NCBI GenBank assembly: GCA_034359265.1
Contig: CP136891.1
Span: forward strand, 81,858,001-81,922,000
Source: Canna indica
Lineage: Eukaryota; Streptophyta; Magnoliopsida; Zingiberales; Cannaceae
DNA: 64,000 nucleotides
Reading direction: 5' to 3'
In this document: positions 11,740-21,860 of the stretch, piece after piece
Layout of the letters: every line of letters begins with the position of its first letter
Numbering within the stretch: the stretch's first letter is position 1
Translations under genes and position numbers: made by a program
The notes under the pieces: generated by a model
What the model was told of the DNA's origin: nothing
Seen by the model: the letters and a program-made list of their open reading frames with translations, nothing else
Databases searched by the model: none

Positions 11740-12295
11740 ATTCAGTCGATCTTTTTCGATCTATGGTTGTCATGTTACCCGATCTAGGGTTGTGATATTA
11801 CCCGATCTAGGGTTTTTGGTTTTTGGCTCTATGGTTTTAATGATAACCCGATCTAGGGTTTTGATTTTCGGATCTAGGGTTTTGATGTTTGATCTAGGGT
11901 TTTGAAGTTTGATCTGGGGTTTTGAATTTTTGTCTTTATTTTTTGTTGTCTACCCGATATAGGGTATCCACATTGATCGTTGCCGGTCTTTGATACTCTT
12001 TGATGCTATTTTTTTTATCTTTTATAATATTTGATACTATTTTTCCAATCTATGTTGTATTATTTCCCCGATCTATGGTTGTGATGTTACCCGATCTAGG
12101 GTTGTGATATTACCTGATCTAGGGTTTTCGATTTTCGGCTCTACGGTTTTAATGATAACCCGATTTAGGGTTTTGATTTTCGAATTTAGGGTTTTGATGT
12201 TTGGTCTAGGGTTTTGAAGTTTGATATGGGGTTTTGAATTTCTGTCTCTATTTTTTGTTGTCTACCTAATATAGGGTTTCCACATTCTATGTTTA
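11740..12295. repeat. Tandem ~320-bp repeat with CCGATCTAGGGTTTT motifs
   Basis: The block from GATCTATGGTTGTCATGTTA (11758) to the TTGTTGTCTACCCGATATAG region (~11965) is repeated with mild divergence from about 12068 to 12285. Each block contains six or more GATCTAGGGTTTT units. It lies in the left, presumably untranslated, part of the Harbinger element. Further diffuse repeats (TTCATATGTTCATACTATTAG, ATGTTCTGGCT) continue to about 13170. Confidence 0.75.
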
Positions 12296-13218
12296 GTTTA
12301 ATGTTGATACAATCAATTTTTCATATAAGTTTATACTACCAGTTGATGTTCATATATTCATACTATTAGTTTATATCTTATCTAGGGTTTTGTATGTTCT
12401 AGCTCAGTTTGATATGTTCAATATGTTCATATGTTTATATCAATTTTGATGTTCTATATCCATGTTAAATATATTCTGTATGTTCTTTATGTTCATATGT
12501 TATGATTCTCTGTATGCTTTGGTAGTTTCTGTTTACGGTAGTTGAATTACAGAGTTGTTTTTGTTTTTGTTTCATTAGCTGATATTTTGGTTAAGCTTTT
12601 CTTCTTCCTAATTTGTTACTAGTTAATTTTTGCTTGTATTGCAATTGTTAATTGTTAGGTATTGGTTGAGAAAATCTACAGTAGTTCATTAGCTGATTTC
12701 TGTCTGTATTTTCTATCTCTATTCAGTAGTTCATTCTATGTGTTAGTTTGATGTTGATACAATTAATTTTTCATATGAGTTTATACTACCAGTTGATGTT
12801 CATATGTTCATACTATTAGTTTATATCTGATCTAGGATTCTGTATGTTCTGGCTCGGTTTGATATGTTCAATATGTTCATATGATTATATCAATTTTGTA
12901 TGTTCTGGCTTAGTCTGCTCTGTTATTGTTTGCTTCCTGTTATTTTCTGTAATGTTTAATGTTCATGCATGCTTCATGTTATTTATGCTTCAAATATATA
13001 TAATTATTGTATCCTTGCTGTTTGATATTTGTTTACTGTTCATGTTCAAGCTGGTGTATATATGTTTGGCTCAGTTTGCACTGTAATGTAAACAGACTGT
13101 TATTGTTTGCTTTTTGATATTTTCTGTAATGTTTAATATTCATGCATGATTCCTGTTATTTATGCTTCAAATGGTTATAATTATTGTTTACTTATTTTTC
13201 AAATAAATATAATTATAA

Positions 13219-14200
13219 ATGGGATGCCATCGTACTTCGATGGAGAAGTCGAAAAACTGGTCCAAAAATGATACGATAGACTTTTTATTTATATTGCATA
13301 ATAAATCAATAGAATTAGGCACTTTGAATTTTGACAAGCATGTATGTGAAGAAATTAGCAAGAGGCTTTTGAAAAAATGTGGCACTAGGTACAGGGTTGA
13401 TCAATGTAAGGAAAAGAAGAATCGCCTCCATCGTATGTTTAAAGATTTTCAAGAATTGATTAACCACACTGGGGTCACCTAAAATCCCAACATAGGGAGG
13501 ATTGAGGCTGACGAAACGGTGTGGAATAGCACAGTAGGTTTTTCATAATAAAGTAAGGTTGCATGTTGGCTAGCATTTTAATAGAGTTTATTTCGTGTGC
13601 AGAGAGCAGAAAAAAAAAAAGTGTTTCAAATAATTTAAGAATGGGCCACCTGTCAACTACACATTGTTGGAATTAATTTTCCAAAATCAATCGGCAAATG
13701 GTGGGATGACTTGATCATCTACACAAGCGCCTTTGAATTCATCCGAGGAGCATCAGTTAGATGAGGAATTATTGGGGCAGAATGCACGCGGTAAGGAGCC
13801 TCTTGTGGAAGAGGAAGGGGAAGAGGAGGACACTGGGGATAACGACCATGAAATCCCTCGACGTCCATCTGTTTCTTCAAGTCGTAGTCGCAGTAAGAAA
13901 TGAGGTAAATCATTGGTGAGAACATCTCTAGAACAAGTGGGACAAAAGATGTATGGACTCATTAGTGAACACTTTGCAGCCCGTCGTGTTCGAAGTGAGG
14001 CAACCTCAATATGTACTACACCCCCATCGGCAGATCCATATAGCCTAGCAAATTGCATTGAGCGCATTAGTAATTTGCAGGGGCTATCTGCAGAAACCCA
14101 TAATAAGACTTGTCATTTCATGCTTGCTAATGCAGAATCTCGGATACTTATTATGACGTTGCAAGATGACAAACTGAAGAATTTCTTGAAAACTTTGTAG
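13219..14200 (+). pseudogene. Harbinger ORF1: MYB/SANT-like DNA-binding protein, broken
   Basis: The first part (13219-13482) encodes a MYB/SANT-like domain with the tryptophan-containing start KSKNWSKNDTIDFLFIL and the CGTRYRVDQCKEKKNRL helix region. This is as in the DNA-binding partner proteins of plant PIF/Harbinger elements. The frame then hits TAA at 13480 directly before sequence that still reads as the usual continuation (NPNIGRIEADETVWN). Homology resumes at ~13735-13904 (acidic stretch, then RRPSVSSSRSRSKK) and 13913-14200 (SLEQVGQKMYGLISEHFAAR to the stop). At least two stops and probably a lost intron boundary break it. In intact elements this protein helps the transposase bind the termini. 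Confidence 0.65.
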
Positions 14201-14438
14201 TGAGTAAGTGAACTGTCTTTTAATTTGAACATAAGACTTTGTGCACCCTTGTATGTGCACCTTTGCATTTATTTGGTGTTGTTACTTTATATTTCAGATA
14301 CTTATTTGTTTGTTGTGATATTTGTTTGCTTATTTCAGTTTTAGATTGTTTGATTATTTCAATAATAATTTTTGCTTAATTAAGTTTAAGATGAATTGCA
14401 TATTTGTGTGATGATTTCTTTCTCTATGTTGTCGTAGA

Positions 14439-14756
14439 ATGAATCATGAATCAGATAGTGATGAAGAGCAATACTGTGATGATGTTATATTAGTAATAAT
14501 ATTGGATATAATGAAATCATTAGACGACCAACTAAATGCTCCTCCACGAAGAGCAGTACGCACTTCTATGTTGAGAGGTGTTGACTACGTCCAAGAGTTG
14601 ATACAATCTCCAATTAGATGCTACGAAAATCTTCGTATGAAACCATCTCTCTTCCTAAGATTATGTAGTGAGCTTAGGAGATTAGGCTTAGAGGATAAAA
14701 ATATTTACGTGGAAGAAGCTGTCGCTATGTTCATGTATACAATTTGGGGTCGCTAG
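14439..14756 (+). pseudogene. Harbinger transposase, N-terminal fragment
   Basis: The frame starts with an acidic leader and contains the conserved N-terminal region of plant Harbinger transposases (DUF8040 type). The motif SPIRCYENLRMKPSLFLRLC is followed by LRRLGLEDKNIYVEEAVAMF. It ends at a stop at 14754-14756, before any DDE catalytic residue. The missing half is not found downstream within the element. Directly after the stop the DNA repeats its own last segment and enters CACTA coding sequence. Confidence 0.7.
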
Positions 14757-14771
14757 GATAAAAATATTTAC

Positions 14772-16408
14772 GTGGATAAAAATATTTACGTGGAAGAACC
14801 TGATAATATTTGGGGTCCGTTGACTGAATTAAGTATGTTTTTTAGAAACATCTGTGCTAATGTCCTTCGAGTCGAAGATATGTCAACACTTGAAAATAAT
14901 ATTGTTGAAATCATATGCAAGCTGGAGCAATTTTTCCCTCCTACATTTTTTGACTCGATGGAGCATCTACCGATACACTTGGCATACGAGGCACGAGTTG
15001 GTGGCCCCGTTCAATATCGTTGGATGTACTTATTTGAAAGATACATGAATCGTCTGAAGAAAAAAGTAAAGAACACCGCCGCTGTTGAAGGATCAATATC
15101 TGAATCGTATATCATCCAAGAAATTTCAACATTCTGCTCATTTTACTTTGAATCGATAGTACATACAAGATTTGATCGTCTTCCACGTAACGACGACGGG
15201 GGTGTTCGACATTCAGATGGACGTTTAAATATATTTTGTCACTCTGGTCGTGCTTTTGGTTCTCGTCCATCTCGACACTTAAGCGATGAAGAGTATCATT
15301 TGGCACACTTGTATGTATTACTCAATTGTCCAGAGATTGAACAATTCATTGAAATATTTGACATTGAGATGGTGCAAAAATACTCTATTCACAACGATCA
15401 AGAATTGGAGAGATTACAGAATCGTGATTTCCCTACTTGGATTCAGACTTACAGCAAAGATCACAGAGCTGAAATAGATGAAAGAATATTTGAGTTTGTT
15501 AGTGGACCGTCGCGACTTGTGTTGTGCTATAGCGGATATTTTGTTAACGGGTATAAATTTCACACGGTTGAATATGCATTTACAAAGAAGACGATGAATG
15601 CTGGGGTCTGCGTGAAAGGGACAATCTATGCTGAATGTGATATGGATTTTTATGGACTGGTGGAAGAAGTGATAGAGTTGCACTACTTCGGCTTGAAATC
15701 AGTGATCCTATTTAGATGTCATTGGTTCGATACAACAGAAAGGGGCATGAAAGTTCATCCAAAATACAAACTTGTTGAGGTTAATTACAAATCGAAATTG
15801 GCAGCAAATGAGCCTTTTATATTGGCATCACAAGCCGAACAAGTATATTACGCGAAGTATCCGGCTCGAAATAAAGATAGAGCGAATTGGCGTGTAGTCT
15901 GTAAGACAAAAGGTAGAGGAAAAATTGATCCGATAGTAGGAGAAAATGAGCCAATACCTGATGTGACAGATGGTTTCTATCAAGAAGATGGTCCTCCTGC
16001 TGTAGATCGTATTATTCCAATACTCGAGGATGCAGACACAACGTCAATTCAATTAGAAGTTGAATATGCTGATGATGACGATCATTAAATTGAGGAAGCT
16101 GGAGATGAAGAAGATGAAGAAGAGGAAGAAGAGGAAGAAGAAGAATTCGAATACTATTATTCAGATGATGATGAATAATTGTAAAATTGATCCTCCTGGT
16201 TTCTATCAAGAAGATGATCTTCCTGCTGTGGATCGTATTATTCCAATACTCGAGGATGCAGACACAACGTCAATTCAATTAGAAGTTGAATATGCTGATG
16301 ATGACGATCATGAAATTGAGGAAGCTGGAGATGAAGAAGATGAAGAAGAGGAAGAAGAGGAAGAAGAAGAAGAATTCGAATACTATTATTCAGATGATGA
16401 TGAATAAT
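14772..16408 (+). pseudogene. CACTA transposase C-terminal half (DUF4218 + DUF4216)
   Basis: From ~14810 the frame reads as a DUF4218 domain (PLTELSMFFRNICANVLRVE, then GGPVQYRWMYLFERYMNRLK, SYIIQEISTFCSFYF). It then reads as a DUF4216 domain (GYFVNGYKFHTVEYAFTKK, GLKSVILFRCHWFDTTERG). These are the modules that follow the catalytic TNP2 domain in plant CACTA transposases. The catalytic domain is missing. The 438-codon frame ends at TAA (16086) where the second copy of a 226-bp tandem duplication has GAA. In that second copy the frame continues through a glutamate-rich tail and YYYSDDDE to 16407. The ATG at 14772 lies in the repeated junction sequence and is probably not a biological start. 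Confidence 0.75.
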
Positions 16409-16422
16409 TGTAAAGTATATAT
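15972..16422. repeat. 226-bp tandem duplication at the end of the CACTA frame
   Basis: 15972-16197 and 16198-16422 are near-identical, both beginning GGTTTCTATCAAGAAGATG and both ending GATGAATAATTGTAAA. Differences include a 3-base change in the GAA run and CATTAAATTG versus CATGAAATTG, which puts a stop codon only in the first copy. Confidence 0.95.
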
Positions 16423-16483
16423 TTTATTAAATATATCACTACTATTTATACAATAATATGATTATATGTATGTTCGACAGATA

Positions 16484-17994
16484 TATCTGGTCGTGGTTAT
16501 CGACGCAGGAGAGCTTCGGAGTCTCCGATCGGTGAGACTCCAGCACTTACTCATGCTGCTGATCCTCCTGTTGCTCATCCTCATGAGGATGATACTGCCG
16601 AGGCTAGTACATCCAGACGCAGGCGGCCACGCGGGCCGAACAGGTGGCAGCCTCCACCAGCCACAGAGTCACATAGATTGATTAGCGTGATTGGGGAGCG
16701 GTAATATATCATGAATTATGAATCATTACAAATTCATTATATCATAATATAATATTAAAATTTATTTTTGTTGTGCAGGTTCGAGCAAGAAGAAGTGCCG
16801 AGGAGCATTTCTTCTACTATTCGACGATACATGCACGGGGCATGGCCTACGTGGTCTCACGTGCCTAGCGAGCACGTTGACGTGTTATGGCGCGAGTTTG
16901 AGGCACGTATTATTATTATTATTTTTTACATGCATGATGATATATTAATATTGGTACTGATATTATTATTTTGCAGGCTCGCTATACATGGGCCGAGGAC
17001 CAGAGGCCCTTCATTTACACTGCCTGGGAGGCTATTTCCCGGGCAAGGTACAACGGGCAGCTGGGGCAGGCTCGGTCCCAAGCGATGGCCCGAGCTGGGA
17101 CCACTAACATCGCGGAGACTCGGGGATACGGCCCCGGTTGGATTACTCCGGATATATGGGACCAGCTCGTGGGGATATGGTCGACGAATCGATGGCAGGA
17201 GGTTTCTCGGAATGCGGCTAGAAATCGCATGTCGCAGCGCGTCACACCGGCGGCTCTGTTGCATTTGCAGTGCACGCAAACCGTATGGTAAGTATATTGT
17301 TTAATTATATATTTTATTTGTTATTATGTGTACTAATTAATGTATTTGTTTTGTAAATGTAGACGACGGTGTCGGATGACGGGAGTGTCCAGCGACCCTC
17401 CCCGATGGCGGTGTTTGAGCGGACTCACCGTCGAGCACATGGGACGGGGGAGTACATCGACAACCGCGCTGCATACATTATGGTAATTATATATTTGTTT
17501 AAGTTATTCATTATATATTTATAATTTAAGTTTTATGATAAATATTAAACAAAAAATCAAACTCGAGTAGGAGACCTACAGCCAGACGGTGGTGCAGCGC
17601 GGGGGTACCCCCCGAGGACTTTGACGCAACATCGTGGGTCGAGGCCGCAGGTGGCTGGGACCATGGCCGCGTATATGGCTTCGCAGATAGTGGTCATGCG
17701 CGAGCCGTGCTAGGGCCACTTGGGGCACCGATCCCTCCGGTCGCTGGTGAGCGGCCGTCCACCTCTAGATCCAGTTATGATCATAGTAGCAGAATAAGGA
17801 CTCTAGAGGAGACGATCGCGCGTCAGAGTCAGATGATGGAGGAGATGCATGCTATGCTACGCAACATGTCAGATCATCCCGCAGCAGGCATCTCTTCGGC
17901 ATCATCTAATCCATCGTCCTCGAGTCAGTCCACGCCGGTGTACACTCAAGCACTCCAGACCCCGCCATATGATCCAGACCATCCTCCATCGTGA
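16484..17994 (+). pseudogene. CACTA accessory protein (TNP1-like, Ptta/En/Spm family)
   Basis: This is a multi-exon gene. Exon 1 (16484-~16701) encodes a basic/proline-rich region with RRRRPRGPNRWQPPP and SHRLISVIGER. After a short intron, ~16780-16902 encodes RYMHGAWPTWSHVPSEHVDV. The next exon (16979-17290) carries the core YTWAEDQRPFIYTAWEAISR, WITPDIWDQLVGIWSTNRW. A further exon (17363-17481) follows with SPMAVFERTHRRAHGTGEYI. The last exon runs from ~17567 to the stop at 17992-17994 and includes an IRTLEETIARQSQMMEEMHA coiled coil. A one-base excess in a run of C near 17610 shifts the last exon out of frame. In En/Spm such proteins bind subterminal repeats; the repeats at 18270-18640 would be the cognate sites. 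Confidence 0.7.
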
Positions 17995-18269
17995 TCGTGA
18001 GATTTTTTGTTTGGATATTGAACTTGTTACTGAGATATTGAACTTGTTTAACTTATTTTGTTTGGATATTGATACTTCAATTTTGCATTTGAATTATTTT
18101 TATACTATCGTGGATAATTATCAATATAAATATAATTGTTTTGATGTATATCTTGGTGTGTTTGTGATGTGTGAATGAATGTGTGTATGAGGGTATGGGT
18201 GTGTAAGTTATGTATCAGATAATGTATCATCAATGGAAATTTGAAATTTTAATTTTTTTCGTTTGCAGG

Positions 18270-18640
18270 TTCACATCATCAGCAACGGCTTTCCCACGGC
18301 TGTCCGTGGGAAAGCCGTTGCTAAAAGTTTATCGAAAGCCGTTGCTGATGACCTATAGCAACGGCTTAGCGACGGGATTTTACTAACGGCGTTGCTACGG
18401 ACTCAGCGGCCGTTGCTATTAATGTTATCAGCAACGGCTCCGGGTCTGTGGCAAAACCGTTGCTGATAATATTTTTAGCGACGACCAGAGCGGCCGTTGC
18501 TGATAATGTTTTGAGTGACGGCCCGAGCGGCCGTTGCTGATCCGTTGCTAAGTCATCAGCAACGCGACTTTCTGTCACGGCTCTATTGCAACGGCTCAGC
18601 AACGCATCAGCCGTTGCTGATGCCCATTATTCTAGTAGTG
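18270..18640. repeat. CACTA subterminal repeats and terminal inverted repeat
   Basis: AGCAACGGC or its complement GCCGTTGCT occurs more than ten times in both orientations in ~350 bp, as expected for transposase-binding sites of CACTA elements. The first pair forms a perfect 19-bp stem, AGCAACGGCTTTCCCACGG (18281-18299) with its complement at 18304-18322 and a 4-base loop. The segment ends with TTCTAGTAGTG, the terminal inverted repeat. Confidence 0.9.
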
Positions 18641-18777
18641 TTTGGGCGCATCGCCGCTGATGTATTTTCATTTTTATGTTAATAGATACAATGATGTTAT
18701 TTTCATGATGTTTTGAATTTGATTAATTTTGTTAGTGCATAGTACCAATAATATACTAACATACTTGCGATATCATA

Positions 18778-19008
18778 ATGACAGCTTCCTCAAGTCGCAT
18801 AAGTGAAAATACAACATATTTGCGATGTCAGAACAAAATATGTTATTGTGATATAAAAGTTGTAGTACGAATAAGTGAAACTTCAAAGAATCCTGGCCGT
18901 TTATTTGCGGCTTGCTCTTCAAGCCCCAAAGGTTGTGAATTTTTTCAATATATCACTCCCATTGCATCAACCATACGCGATGGGGAAGAAGGTTCAATCA
19001 ATGTTTAA
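18778..19008 (+). CDS. Small GRF-type zinc-finger ORF inside the transposon
   Basis: This 76-codon frame contains a GRF-type zinc finger: CYC near the start, SKNPGRLFAACSS in the middle and the CEFFQY end (Cys-x-Cys, NPGR-x-F-x2-C, C-x-FF-x-aromatic). GRF fingers occur in nucleic-acid-acting proteins such as topoisomerase III alpha and APE2, and in many small plant transposon-associated ORFs. It lies just right of the CACTA terminus and inside the outer Harbinger borders, so it belongs to the Harbinger right arm or to another insertion. Whether it is expressed is unknown. The short length and lack of a second domain suggest either a mini-protein or a single exon. Confidence 0.4.
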   Translation: MTASSSRISENTTYLRCQNKICYCDIKVVVRISETSKNPGRLFAACSSSPKGCEFFQYITPIASTIRDGEEGSINV

Positions 19009-19620
19009 CCATGAAGGAAGTCAACATACAACATTTTAACGAGGGAATGACAGTAAATTGAAAAAAAAAATGAAAACAAATATTTACATAGGTTTTTAAG
19101 AACATATTGTAATTACACCATCCAACTTATTAATTGTTCAAGCTCTTCTTGACTCGATTGATTACGATGGGCAACACTTCACAATGGCAATGACATTCTC
19201 TACCTGGTAGACATTGACCTGCTCCATCATAAAAATTGCATCCTTGGCAAAAATTAGAGCACGTGGCAACATCGCAATTCTCACAGCCAGGCTTTGAAAT
19301 CCTTGCAACATTTATCCGGAACAACAACAACGTAGTCTTCTCATCATACATCACAACCAAATATAATTTAATCAAATCAAATTATAAAATAATCATATAT
19401 AGTTGTTCCATTTTTAATATATTAATTTTTAATATAAAAATAATTTAATATAATTATATATACATTAACTAATAATAATAATAATATAATAATAATATAT
19501 ATTTATGAATTAACAATTTTAATTAATTATTATTTTTTAGTTTGAGTAAAAAATCAAAAACATATATTATGTTTGACAAACAAACGTAGTTTCAATTTTC
19601 GTCTTGAAAATAGTCATCGA
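19009..19620. other. Right arm of the Harbinger element, no clear gene
   Basis: This is very AT-rich sequence. On the minus strand at 19375-19130 there is an 81-codon frame whose C-terminal half is unusually rich in Cys and His (CENCDVATCSNFCQGCNF, CHCHC). It has no recognised family and no neighbouring coding evidence. The stretch 19380-19560 is simple AAT/ATA-rich sequence. Confidence 0.35.
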
Positions 19621-19965
19621 AAATAACACACAACAAATGAGTTTTCGCTATTTTTGTTTCGCGAAACATGAAAACATGATATGTCAAACAAACACGTTTT
19701 CGCCAAACACAAAAACTGAAACAAAAAATTTGAAACTCGAAAACTCATTTCAATTTTCACGAAACTAAAATTGCTTCTAAATTTCCGTAAACAAACGCGC
19801 TCTAATATTCTTTCTCGAGCTAGGAGAAATGTTCTTATTAAGCTTGTTTTAATTTCCATCCCTACGCATTCAATTTATGTCACATGACTTAATTCTGAGC
19901 TTAGTGACAATATTAAACAAAAAAAATCAAAATTTTCTTTGATATAGCAGCAATGGCAAAAGAGG

Positions 19966-21045
19966 TATGCATTTAGTTGATTGGGAGACCATCACTTTAC
20001 CCAAATCTTTAGGAAGCTTGGTATTTAATATCTCAAAACAAAGTGCATCTCTTTACAAAAACAAATAAATTCCAAAATACATTACCAATGATAATTCTAT
20101 TTGGGTCGATCTTGTTAAGTTAAAATACCCTTCCGCTTCCCCCCTCCATACTAACCCCTCCAATAACTTCCCCTAGACATGGAAGCTTTTTTTACATGCT
20201 TATGATAAACTCGGCTATGGTTTCCAATTTATTGTTGGTTCATACACTAATACTTTTTTTCTTCAAGATCATTAGGTGTTGGATTTACCTCTTGCTATGA
20301 AACTCGCATGCTTCAATATTATTGTTGCTCATCATATTACACATCTTCATAATGCAAGACCAAAGGTGGTCTTCTTTTATTGGCCTAATGGTTTGCAGTA
20401 GTGACATTTGAAAGACCAATACAAGCATTGGCTTGTTGGTTACTTCCAATGATGACAGTGTGGTATGGACACATGATGATAGTGGTAATCTATCTTCTTC
20501 TGCATATAAGTTCCTTAAATGTCATAACCTCAGTCCTCCGTGTGCTAGTCCTTATTGGAACATAATTTGGAAGTTACTAACTTCACGAAAGGTAACATTT
20601 TTTATGTGAAAATTGTTTCATGAAAATTTACCTACCCATGATAGGCTTTATTATTTGGGTATCTCTCTTTCTCAATTTTGTGTTATTAGTTGTGTAGATT
20701 TCGAAACCACATTTCATATCTTTCTTCTTTTTTTTCATTTGTCATGTTATTGCTAAATTATGATTGTTCTTGAGTTAAAAAACCAAATTGGACTTTTCCC
20801 GAAGGAATGATCGGCATTCTGGTAGTTGATTTTTGTTGAATTCATTTCCACATTTGGATTTATTTTTCAAAGTCATTGTTGCCGATGCCACTTTGTTTAT
20901 TTGGTATTTTCGAAATAAATTGTTGCACGAGAATGAAAGGTTACCTTTTGCTAATAATGTTGTGATGCACATCTTAGTATATTCCAAGCAATTTACATGT
21001 AGTTACACTCCCGAAGATACTATGTCCTTAAACAACAATGCTTGA
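19966..21045 (+). pseudogene. LINE reverse transcriptase remnant (C-terminal region)
   Basis: With many stops and frame changes the plus strand still reads like the C-terminal end of plant non-LTR retrotransposon proteins. Signs are LVDWETITLPKSLGSL near 19974 (the usual VNW..I..PK..GGLG block), WKLFLHAYDKLGYGFQFIVG near 20180, and AYKFLKCHNLSPPC then YWNIIWKLLTSRKVTFF near 20505-20605. The last is the zinc-binding zf-RVT region, followed by LPTHDRLYYLGIS. The reverse-transcriptase core and endonuclease are absent, consistent with 5' truncation, the usual fate of LINE copies. Confidence 0.65.
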
Positions 21046-21714
21046 ACATGGTCTCCTCCACCCGTAAATTGTTTTAACTTTTTAGTGTAATTGTGATGCA
21101 TTCGAATAGTTTGAGGGAGGTGCAAAAAACATTTTACGTAATTCCACACGCGAGTGTCTTCTTGCCTCTTTTATTTATTTCCATTATCCATCTATTATAT
21201 TTTCATAAGGTAATCGTCCTTCACTCTCTTCAAATTGTTTTGTACAAAATTTTGGACCACTTACTATTGAGAGAAATTGTCTTCCTCTAGTGTATATATT
21301 GAACAACAAAGCTTCCCAACCTTGACAACACAAGGTTTTATTTCATAGTAAATTTTCTTTTCTTGACAATTTTATAAATATAAATATTTTTTTTGGAAGT
21401 TGATAGGCAAGTAAAGCGGCTCTTGGACAGTAAGATAGTGTTTGGTTGAAGGAAATAGAGAGGGAATGGAATAATATTCCATTCCCCATCTTTATTCATT
21501 TGTTTGGTTACACCACTTAAGTTGGAATAAGTGGGACCCCCGGAATTGATGGGGAATAGTATTACTGATGGAGAGGAAATACTATTCCCGGGGTGAAGGT
21601 AAGGAATGCTATTACTTGTCTATTCCGGATGCCTTTTTATAATTTTACCCTTCTTCTTTCTTCCTATCGGCTGTGTTTTCTTCGTCGCCCTCGTCTGCCA
21701 GATAGAGGTCCGCT

Positions 21715-21860
21715 CGACCCTCTCTTGCGTAGAGAGGTGGCGACCTCTCTGCCGACGCAGAGAGAGGTTGAGCGAGCGACCTCTCTCTAGCGCAAAGAGG
21801 TCGCAACCTGAGGTCGCCGACCAACCTCTCTGACCTCTTTGTGGTGCAGAGGTGACCTCC
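21715..21860. repeat. ACCTCTCT/GAGAGGT dyad repeats, second location
   Basis: Short inverted motifs (GACCTCTCT, GAGAGAGGT, AAGAGGTCGC, AACCTCTCTGACC) repeat every 15-30 bases. They resemble the core of the Mutator-like element at 325-575, although the two host elements have unrelated ends. Confidence 0.6.

Larger units (their letters stand above)
14800..18640 (+). mobile_element. CACTA (En/Spm) element remnant, right part
   Basis: The right terminus is intact: the strand ends TTCTAGTAGTG at 18640, the inverse of CACTACTAGAA, the CACTA signature. It is preceded by ~370 bp of AGCAACGGC-type subterminal repeats. Coding remnants are the C-terminal part of the TNP2-type transposase (DUF4218 and DUF4216 regions) and a second, TNP1-like gene. 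The left terminus and the catalytic Transposase_21 domain are absent: sequence enters directly at the start of DUF4218. An isolated CACTACTA at 16438 lacks the rest of the terminal repeat and is not taken as an end. Confidence 0.75.
11305..19802 (+). mobile_element. 8.5-kb PIF/Harbinger element, degenerate, with nested CACTA remnant
   Basis: The left end reads GGGCCTGTTTGTTGAAAT. The right end, reverse-complemented, reads GAGCGCGTTTGTTTACGGAAAT. TAA lies immediately outside both ends (11302-11304 and 19803-19805), the 3-bp target duplication typical of PIF/Harbinger. Both subterminal regions are full of TTTTCGAGTTC/GTTTCGCGAAA-like motifs. Inside are the two expected Harbinger genes, both broken: a MYB/SANT ORF1 (13219-14200) and the N-terminal part of a transposase (14439-14756). 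The catalytic part is missing and its place is taken by CACTA-derived sequence ending at 18640. The ends are only partly alike, so the outer boundaries are inferred from the motif plus the TAA duplication. Confidence 0.65.

Noticed and set aside
14772..14810. ATG at 14772 as a true transposase start
   Set aside because: It lies in the tandemly copied joint sequence; family homology begins downstream at about 14810.
16438..16453. CACTACTA, possible left CACTA terminus
   Set aside because: Only eight bases match; the rest of the terminal repeat and the subterminal repeats are absent, and it lies between two genes of the same CACTA remnant.
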